From contig DLGS01000376.1 of NCBI GenBank assembly GCA_002482815.1, positions 836 to 12,188 of the forward strand: 11,353 nucleotides of DNA, given 5' to 3'. Positions 6,014-11,353 of the stretch are shown here, piece by piece. Below the pieces are notes generated by a model. It was not told the origin of the DNA, did not search any database, and saw only the letters and a program-made list of their open reading frames with translations. Numbering within the stretch: the first letter of the stretch is position 1; every line of letters starts with the position of its first letter. This DNA is from Bacteroidetes bacterium UBA7688 (GTDB lineage: Bacteria > Bacteroidota > Bacteroidia > Chitinophagales > Chitinophagaceae). The translations under genes were made by a program, and so were the position numbers.

Positions 6014-7057
6014 TTATTTCGGCTCAGTATGTTGGTAACTAAGTAATTCTTCCAATAAACCCGGTAAATTAATTGTAGCACAAGCAATCTGTTCGTCTGC
6101 GGCACCATAGTAGATATACAAGTCTTCCTTAATTACGATTGCCCCGGTTGGGAAGCATACATTATTTACTTCGCCTTTTAGTTCCCATTCCTGGTCCGGT
6201 TTAAAAAGCGCATAAGGCAGTCTCGAGATTTCTTTTTTAGGATCATCCAAAGCCAGTAATGCAGCACAGGCACAATACACATATCCTTTAATTGTATCGA
6301 ACACACTGTGATAGATGATTAACCAACCTTCTTTTGTTTCAATGGGAGGGCAACCGCCACCTATATAACTTACTTCATGTTTAAATTTTGGAGCAAGTAA
6401 AATATGCTCATTCAACTGAAGAAAATATTGTTCCCAAAATTCGTGGTTCAGTTCATTCAATTCATCAATCATGACCAACTGGATGTCTGGCTTGATTCTA
6501 TGCATGAAACAAAGCTTACCATTGATTCTGCGGGGGAAAAAAATAACATTCTTATCCCATACATAGATGTCTTTATCAGCTTTGTTTCTGAACCGTTCAT
6601 TATCATTATACCGGAGATATTTTTCGTTAATATCATTTTTTGTTGCTGTAAGATGACAAAAACTGTGGTATGTCATCTTGGGAACAATGAGACCCACTTT
6701 ATCAAAGTGTTTCAGGTCTTTTGACAATGCCAGGGCGCCTAATGCATTGTTCCCATCATAACCGGTGTAACTGAGGTAATACTGGTCATCAATTCTTACA
6801 ATTCTCGGATCTTCCATACCATGTGACTCATATTCGAATTGAGGGAACAGAAATGGCTCCTGGTTCCTGGTATCAACAACCAGCGGATCTGTAAATGAAC
6901 AGTAGCCTATACTTGAATAATTCCCTTTCCTTACTGCCCGATAAAACATATGAATGGTGTTGTCTTGCATAATAACGGCCGGATTCAGCACACCTTCATT
7001 TTCAAATTCAATATCTCTTTTCCTGAGTACAATTCCTTTTTTATTTACAGGGATCAT
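6014..7057 (-). CDS. Glycoside hydrolase family 130 protein (beta-mannoside phosphorylase or hydrolase)
   Basis: A 347-residue five-bladed beta-propeller enzyme. The GH130 signature GMEDPRIV (80-87) carries the expected catalytic acid Asp83. Other family blocks are VLNPAVI (23-29), FYRAV (38-42), FFPRRI (173-178), MHR (185-187), GGGCPPIETKEGWLIIYHSV (233-252, with His250), FPTGAIV (302-308) and YYGAADEQIA (316-325). Known members split or, by phosphorolysis, transfer beta-linked mannose from mannobiose, mannosyl-glucose or oligomannosides; relatives have often been mislabelled 'pesticidal protein Cry7Aa'. Phosphorylase versus hydrolase cannot be decided by eye, although basic residues that could hold phosphate (Arg176/177, His186, Arg187, His250) are kept. 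There is no signal peptide, so the substrate is probably intracellular. It starts 24 bp after the upstream stop and precedes the glycosyltransferase. Confidence 0.87.
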   Translation of the reverse strand: MIPVNKKGIVLRKRDIEFENEGVLNPAVIMQDNTIHMFYRAVRKGNYSSIGYCSFTDPLVVDTRNQEPFLFPQFEYESHGMEDPRIVRIDDQYYLSYTGYDGNNALGALALSKDLKHFDKVGLIVPKMTYHSFCHLTATKNDINEKYLRYNDNERFRNKADKDIYVWDKNVIFFPRRINGKLCFMHRIKPDIQLVMIDELNELNHEFWEQYFLQLNEHILLAPKFKHEVSYIGGGCPPIETKEGWLIIYHSVFDTIKGYVYCACAALLALDDPKKEISRLPYALFKPDQEWELKGEVNNVCFPTGAIVIKEDLYIYYGAADEQIACATINLPGLLEELLSYQHTEPK

Positions 7058-7081
7058 TTTTTTTGTATAAGAGATGAGTTG

Positions 7082-7489
7082 TTATTCAGTTGCTTCCCTG
7101 GGAGTATTGGGTGCTTCTTTCGAATCTGAAAAATTAAATAAGTCGCTACCCCAATTTTTTAGTGTTTCTGAATTTTTTGATATAAGGCTGGTAACGCCAA
7201 ACATAACAATCGTGCCAAGCACTTTTTTAAATATACTTTTTGACCCCGACTCAATCAACTTCTTAGACAAGTAACCCGCTGAAGCTCCGATAATGATACT
7301 GGCGATACCGTCTTTTATTTTCCCTGACTCAGCCACATTGCTAAGCGTTTCTTTGATGATTTTAATGGGCCTGAAACCATCTACCACATTTCTGAAATGC
7401 TGCCGTAATTCAATCCCATCCCGGGTATGGGCCGATTCCATTTCAATAATGGTAACTTGTAATTCCATGAACAGGTCAGGCTTTTCCAT
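7082..7489 (-). CDS. Uncharacterised small membrane protein
   Basis: A 135-residue protein that I do not recognise. Residues 1-58 are charged and probably helical. Residues 60-76 (IASIIIGASAGYL region) and 88-104 (KVLGTIVMFGVTSLI region) are two moderately hydrophobic stretches rich in small residues, which could be membrane helices or helical-hairpin segments. The C-terminus from 105 is polar and acidic. The start codon follows the stop of the holin-like gene after only 2 bp (TAA-GC-ATG), a strong sign of translational coupling and therefore of a shared function. The YtxH-like and holin-like neighbours suggest an envelope or stress role, but the sequence itself does not show one. Confidence 0.75.
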   Translation of the reverse strand: MEKPDLFMELQVTIIEMESAHTRDGIELRQHFRNVVDGFRPIKIIKETLSNVAESGKIKDGIASIIIGASAGYLSKKLIESGSKSIFKKVLGTIVMFGVTSLISKNSETLKNWGSDLFNFSDSKEAPNTPREATE

Positions 7490-7491
7490 GC

Positions 7492-7842
7492 TTAAATTTT
7501 ATTTAATATTTTCCTGATAATCATATTGGCAAGAGGTCGTTTAATACACTTATACATAAAGAAATAACTCAGAATAAACAGTATGAGATAAAAAGCAGAA
7601 ACAATAAAAAATCCATATGATAGTTTACCCAACTGCTCACCTAAAAAAATGGCAACACTTACTGATAACATAAAAAAGAAAAGAAGCAGTACTATAACGA
7701 TTCCCGAAAGGGAAGTAAAACCTGTAAAGAGTAAAACAGCATGCCGTAGTATTTTTAGTTTATAAAGCTCAAGACTTTTTTTGCCATACTGCTCTATTTT
7801 TTCAATCAGTTTTTCAATCGTAGTATCATCAGATTCTGTCAT
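7492..7842 (-). CDS. Holin-like two-helix membrane protein (phage holin superfamily III type)
   Basis: A 116-residue protein with a charged N-terminal helix (1-33), two long hydrophobic segments (about 38-68 and 73-98) and a short basic C-terminal tail (KRPLANMIIRKILNKI). This layout and composition fit the Phage_holin_3_6-like membrane proteins widespread in bacterial chromosomes. Despite the name, there is no phage gene nearby and no endolysin, so lysis is unlikely; a structural or stress-linked membrane role is more plausible. It lies between the YtxH-like gene and the coupled 135-residue gene. The family call is from overall pattern, not from a catalytic motif. Confidence 0.68.
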   Translation of the reverse strand: MTESDDTTIEKLIEKIEQYGKKSLELYKLKILRHAVLLFTGFTSLSGIVIVLLLFFFMLSVSVAIFLGEQLGKLSYGFFIVSAFYLILFILSYFFMYKCIKRPLANMIIRKILNKI

Positions 7843-7857
7843 GGTTCTTACATATTA

Positions 7858-7916
7858 ATGCCTGCTCAACAATCGGCTTAACTTTAGCTGATAAACCTCC
7901 TGTATGTTGCAGGCAT
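7858..7916. repeat. Inverted repeat between the YtxH-like and holin-like genes
   Basis: ATGCCTGC (7858-7865) is perfectly complementary to GCAGGCAT (7909-7916), with 43 bases between. The flank of each arm adds partial pairing (AAC/GTT, offset by two bases). It lies inside a presumed operon and has no T tract, so it is not an ordinary terminator; it could be an RNA structure that tunes expression of the downstream genes, or chance. Confidence 0.3.
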
Positions 7917-7931
7917 ATGATTTTATTCATT

Positions 7932-8210
7932 TTAATGGATAGCAGCACGTATCTCATCTTCTGCTTTTTCGAGTTTTACCTCACCATTGGCCGCCATTTT
8001 TTTGGCTTCCATTTTTATAGACTCTAATTTTTTACTGATAGAGTCTATAAAACTGTCGAATTTATCACTCAGCTCATCTGTGTAATCGTTGCCCTTGTCA
8101 ACAATTTTCTTTCTGGTTGCCGAACCTTTATCTGGAGCAAATAAAATACCCAATGCAGCACCTACCACCGCACCTGCCAAAACACCCACTAAAACTTTTC
8201 CGGTCTTCAT
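7932..8210 (-). CDS. YtxH-domain small membrane protein
   Basis: A 92-residue protein with one N-terminal hydrophobic, glycine/alanine-rich segment (about 6-25, VLVGVLAGAVVGAALGILF) followed at once by the family hallmark FAPDKGSATRKK (24-35) and then a long charged helix likely to form a coiled coil (36-92). YtxH proteins are small membrane-anchored proteins often linked to general stress response in other bacteria; their molecular role is unknown. It is the first of five closely spaced minus-strand genes. The 105 bp upstream contain no clear TAnnTTTG box, so where its transcript starts is uncertain; read-through from the oxidoreductase gene is possible. Confidence 0.85.
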   Translation of the reverse strand: MKTGKVLVGVLAGAVVGAALGILFAPDKGSATRKKIVDKGNDYTDELSDKFDSFIDSISKKLESIKMEAKKMAANGEVKLEKAEDEIRAAIH

Positions 8211-8315
8211 AATTTATGTTTTTATAATAATGATTAATAGAAGCAAGGTGACTATTATTACCGGATTTTCTCTTACATCATTCGGTAAAAGAATTGTATG
8301 ACTCACAGGTGTTTA

Positions 8316-9008
8316 TTAGAGAACAACGGCGCTACCGAATATTTTTTCAGCAGTAATGCAATCTTCTGTTACACCCAGTTTCGATAATTGTTGCTGAACA
8401 GCATCCATCATACCGGGAGGACCGCAGATGTAGTATTTCCTGTTTTTGCCACCATTATTGGTGCTGATGAAGTTTTCAGTGATCTGTCCATTAGCATAAC
8501 CGGGTACTTTTTCTTCTGAAAGTATATTGATAAAATTGGTGCCTAGTATGGTACGAAACTCTTTCTCCAGAATAATATCGGCCCTTGTTTTGTTGGCATA
8601 TATCAATCTGTTACTTCCAACTTCTTCAATAGACTTCAGGTGTCTGAAAATGGAGATGAATGGTGTTACACCGGCTCCCCCGGCAATGAATACACCTTCA
8701 CCAGTATACTTCAGGGCACCAAAAACGCCATGTAGTATCAATTCATCACCAGCCTTAAGTCCGAGTAGTTTTTTTGTAAAACCATTGTGCTCTGGATAGG
8801 TTTTAATGGTAAACTCCAGCAAGTGTTCAGCAGGCAGAGAGGTAAAAGTAAAAGGTCGCATCTCCAATGATTCTTCAGACCCGGGTAAGGAAATATCAGT
8901 AGCCTGCCCAGGCAGAAAAACAAGATCGTGAGGTTTTTGAGTAACCACCCTGATTACGTCAGGCGTTAATGGATCAATGCTAATAATTTTTACAATAGTA
9001 TCTTTCAT
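8316..9008 (-). CDS. FAD-binding ferredoxin/flavodoxin NAD(P)+ reductase-like oxidoreductase
   Basis: A 230-residue flavoprotein of the ferredoxin-NADP+ reductase fold. RPFTFTS (51-57) is the FAD-binding R-x-[FY]-[ST] signature, IKTYPEHNGFTKKL (68-81) the second flavin contact, AGGAGVTP (109-116) the NAD(P)-binding glycine-rich loop, and CGPPGM (195-200) the nicotinamide-side motif. It lacks a 2Fe-2S domain, so it must pass electrons to a separate partner, which is not encoded nearby. The ATG at 9008 is preferred over a GTG 21 bp upstream because the family begins close to the first beta-strand (IVKIISI). There is no signal peptide, so it is cytosolic. A 265-bp spacer separates it from the aldolase gene, with no clear promoter or terminator. 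Confidence 0.87.
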   Translation of the reverse strand: MKDTIVKIISIDPLTPDVIRVVTQKPHDLVFLPGQATDISLPGSEESLEMRPFTFTSLPAEHLLEFTIKTYPEHNGFTKKLLGLKAGDELILHGVFGALKYTGEGVFIAGGAGVTPFISIFRHLKSIEEVGSNRLIYANKTRADIILEKEFRTILGTNFINILSEEKVPGYANGQITENFISTNNGGKNRKYYICGPPGMMDAVQQQLSKLGVTEDCITAEKIFGSAVVL

Positions 9009-9273
9009 AGTTATAATAAAGCGGTTCACGGTTCCAGGACGAAATGTGATAGCTTTTGACTATTAAAGATTGGAAAGAAACAGGCAGAACAGTTATAATA
9101 ATCAGAGAAAGAGTTTCAAAAATCACAGGTGTGTTGATTGAATCCAGGGTTTTATATACGCTCGGACAACGATACTGTTTTAAATAAGCAAGGTTTCCGG
9201 TCATTTCCTCAATGAGTTAGTAGCGGAACATGTATGTAAAACGAACAATACTGCAGAAAGAAAGCAATAATAA

Positions 9274-10449
9274 TTATACCACAGCGTCTTTAAAAGCGTT
9301 TATTATATTTTCCAATGGCTGGTATAGTAATGTTTCATTTACAGAGATCAATACTTCGTTATTTGCATCGGGTCTACCCAGTCGGATATTATATTGTTGA
9401 TTGAGTTTGCTTTGAAAATTTTTACCATCAATATTTTTCGAGAGCTGCAGGCGATAAATATTAGTACCATTGGTTAATTCGCGTACTGTACAAAATCCAG
9501 TTTTATTGAGGACTCCAAAGAGGGTTTCTGCCAGATTTTTGGCATCTGTAAATCTTTTTTCTGCACCCTCCATTCTGTGCAAGGCCATTGCAGCATTGGT
9601 CCAGTTGCCATACATGGAACCGCCATGTATTTTAATAAGATGTGTCATCTGGTCGATGATCGCAGCATCACCACAAAGAATGGCGCCTGCGCTGGCACCA
9701 AGATATTTATACAGTGAAATATAAACGGTATCAAAATACTGGCTATATTCTTTGATCGAAATACCTGACCATGCGGAGGCAACATATAAACGTGCACCAT
9801 CCAAATGCATGGGTATTTTTTTCTCGAGACAGTATTTTCTTATCTGTTTGATTTCTTCCAGTGGAACCATTCTGCCATCACTTCTTCTTACAGGGTTTTC
9901 AATGGAAACAGCTCCAATACCTGTATTGAAAGCCTCGGCATTACTCATTTCGTCAATGGCTTTTTGCAACTGGGCAGCAGTAAAACAGGTTTCATCTTTC
10001 GCCAAAGGCATCAGTCTTTTCTGAAACACAGTTTGACCTGCATCTGCTTCATCGCGATACACATGACTGGTTTCCTGTACAAATACCTTACTCTTATTGC
10101 CGCTTAATACGGCGAGGGCAAGTTGATTGGCCATGGTGCCGCTGGGCATGAAAATGGCTTTTTCTTTCCCCGTGAGTACAGTAAATTTTTTTTCCAATGC
10201 TTCTACTACTCCACCAACACCATAACGGTCTTTGGCAATGGCAGCAGCTTTATCAGCTTCCTGTAATACACGTATGTAATCGGAGGGTTCATACATTTCA
10301 CCATCACCAAAGAATTTCACCACGGGTTTAGCGGGTAAATCACTTGTTGTTTTTTTCTCGCTGGTCAGTAAACCCGACAAAGGCAATACTGCAGGAATAA
10401 CGAGGCTGCCGGAACTGCGTAGAAAATTTCTTCGGTTGATGGAGGACAT
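9274..10449 (-). CDS. Threonine-aldolase-family PLP enzyme with a twin-arginine signal
   Basis: A 391-residue fold-type I PLP enzyme of the beta-eliminating lyase / threonine aldolase family. FMPSGTMANQLA (100-111) forms the phosphate-binding turn, SHVYRDEA (128-135) gives the His that usually stacks on PLP, HLDGAR (215-220) gives Asp217 for the ring nitrogen and Arg220 for the substrate carboxylate, and SLYKYLGAS (245-253) holds the probable Schiff-base Lys248. The N-terminus MSSINRRNFLRSS has the twin-arginine motif RRxFLR, then a hydrophobic run (VIPAVLPLSGLL), so a folded, cofactor-loaded enzyme is probably exported to the periplasm. The expected reaction is retro-aldol cleavage of threonine or another beta-hydroxy amino acid, but the true substrate is unknown. 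Starting 39 bp after the DUF5690 gene, it is likely in one operon with it. Confidence 0.87.
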   Translation of the reverse strand: MSSINRRNFLRSSGSLVIPAVLPLSGLLTSEKKTTSDLPAKPVVKFFGDGEMYEPSDYIRVLQEADKAAAIAKDRYGVGGVVEALEKKFTVLTGKEKAIFMPSGTMANQLALAVLSGNKSKVFVQETSHVYRDEADAGQTVFQKRLMPLAKDETCFTAAQLQKAIDEMSNAEAFNTGIGAVSIENPVRRSDGRMVPLEEIKQIRKYCLEKKIPMHLDGARLYVASAWSGISIKEYSQYFDTVYISLYKYLGASAGAILCGDAAIIDQMTHLIKIHGGSMYGNWTNAAMALHRMEGAEKRFTDAKNLAETLFGVLNKTGFCTVRELTNGTNIYRLQLSKNIDGKNFQSKLNQQYNIRLGRPDANNEVLISVNETLLYQPLENIINAFKDAVV

Positions 10450-10487
10450 ACGATCAAATTAAAATGTATTGAATGGATCACGGATTT

Positions 10488-11353
10488 TCATTGAACTTTC
10501 TTTCTCCAAAAGTACCACCCTGCATAAATGGTAATTAAAACACCTATTACCGACAAAATCATCACACTATTGGAAAAGAAAGCTACCCAGTTTAATTGCA
10601 CTTTAAAAATTTCTTTGCTCAGTAACACACCTACACTACCCAAATATCCAAATGAATCAGCGAGGTAAATCAGGAAACCAACATTACCGGTAAAACGGAA
10701 TGCAGCAATCATTCTTTCAAAGAAAACTGAATTGAAAGGAATGTACACCATGTACAGGCCAAGTCCAACAAGAATCATCCACCACATAGGTGTAATCATT
10801 TCTTTTGTGAACAGCCATGTGCTTAAGCCGGCCAATACAAATCCCAATGCAATCAATACATGTGCTACCATCAAAGCTTTGAAACTGTTTTTAATCATGA
10901 CCATGCTGCCAATCAATACCAGGATGATAAGCGTGATGGGTGTTTCTGTTTTGGAGAAAATAGCAGGCTGGTTCAGGTAGCCCATTTCCTTCCACATATC
11001 GGCACTGAAATTATCGCGGATGTCGCGAAACAATGTGGCGAATGCATAAATTAAGATACAGGCAATGATACCGGGTAAAAACTGTTTTACAAACAATCTA
11101 CGCTGTTCGGCACTCATGGGTGTACGACTCATGCGGGCTTCTTCATCATCAGCATCGGGTGGTGGAATACGTTCCATCAGCCAGATGAATAATAAGAGTG
11201 GCAAAGCAAATACAAGTCCGGTACAGAAGGGCACCCAGAATTCAGATACATCCAATTGTATTAACCACCCACCTACAGATTTTACAAAGCCGGAAGAAAA
11301 GATAAAACTTACTGCCAGCGCTGCACCAATAAAATCGGTGGCTCTTCTTCCCT
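10488..11353 (-). CDS. DUF5690 multi-pass membrane protein (5' end outside window)
   Basis: The frame stays open to the window edge, well past the TTG at 11255, so this is the C-terminal 288 or so residues of a longer gene. The upstream part reads FIGAALAVSFIFSSGFVKSVG, then WVPFCTGLVFALPLLLFIWL, followed by a cytosolic-looking loop with IPPPDADDEEARMSRTPM and the motif RDIRDNFSADMWKEMGY, then about five or six more hydrophobic helices. This pattern matches the DUF5690 family, which looks like a major-facilitator-type transporter and is typical of Bacteroidota. The transported molecule, if any, is not known. The aldolase-like gene follows after 38 bp, so the two are probably co-transcribed and may work on the same compound. 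Confidence 0.83.
   Translation of the reverse strand, partial: GRRATDFIGAALAVSFIFSSGFVKSVGGWLIQLDVSEFWVPFCTGLVFALPLLLFIWLMERIPPPDADDEEARMSRTPMSAEQRRLFVKQFLPGIIACILIYAFATLFRDIRDNFSADMWKEMGYLNQPAIFSKTETPITLIILVLIGSMVMIKNSFKALMVAHVLIALGFVLAGLSTWLFTKEMITPMWWMILVGLGLYMVYIPFNSVFFERMIAAFRFTGNVGFLIYLADSFGYLGSVGVLLSKEIFKVQLNWVAFFSNSVMILSVIGVLITIYAGWYFWRKKVQ

Noticed and set aside
7492..7842. Possible prophage remnant because of the holin-like protein
   Set aside because: No integrase, endolysin, capsid, tail or attachment repeats are nearby, and such holin-like proteins are common in bacterial chromosomes outside phages.
7896..7902. AGGAGG-type ribosome-binding site indicating an extra small gene on the minus strand
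   Set aside because: No ATG or GTG occurs at a suitable distance and the following frame meets a stop quickly.
8980..9204. A 74-residue minus-strand open frame in the spacer upstream of the oxidoreductase gene
   Set aside because: It overlaps the oxidoreductase start in another frame, has no recognisable domain, no promoter, and an ordinary composition for noncoding AT-rich DNA. I see nothing else in the 9009-9273 spacer.

Overview
The window looks like a chromosomal stretch from a Bacteroidota bacterium, most likely in or near the Chitinophagaceae (inference). The signs are a TonB-linked outer-membrane beta-barrel C-terminus with a charged tail, a DUF5690 membrane protein, a short Zn-free adenylate kinase, moderate-to-low GC, almost no Shine-Dalgarno sequences, and promoter boxes fitting the Bacteroidota -7 consensus TAnnTTTG (upstream of adk and of an L,D-transpeptidase). 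I see no phage, insertion sequence, CRISPR array, tRNA or rRNA.

Left part (1-3689). The 3' end of an outer-membrane beta-barrel gene (+) converges on an AraC-type regulator (-). The space between their stop codons is filled by two oppositely oriented arrays of the heptamer GTGAATN. Next come a secreted YkuD_2-type L,D-transpeptidase (-) and adenylate kinase (-), the latter with a strong intrinsic terminator and a good promoter. Divergent from adk is msrB (+), encoding a probable lipoprotein methionine-(R)-sulfoxide reductase whose stop lies 5 bp from the stop of the next, convergent gene.

Middle part (3695-8210). Five minus-strand genes look like one operon, read from high to low coordinates: a YtxH-type small membrane protein, a holin-like two-helix membrane protein, an unrecognised 135-residue membrane protein, a GH130-family beta-mannoside phosphorylase/hydrolase, and a 762-residue protein with a GT4-like glycosyltransferase domain fused to an alpha/alpha-toroid-like C-terminal domain. 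The last two are the most interesting pair: one probably builds and the other probably breaks a mannose-containing glycoside, next to genes that look like envelope or stress functions. The actual glycan cannot be read from the sequence.

Right part (8316-11353). A stand-alone FAD/NAD(P) ferredoxin-reductase-like oxidoreductase (-) is followed by a likely two-gene unit (-): a DUF5690 multi-pass membrane protein, cut by the window edge, and a threonine-aldolase-family PLP enzyme carrying a twin-arginine signal. No clearly new defence or mobile system is visible. The points worth following up are the GH130/GT4 module, the exported aldolase and the heptamer arrays.
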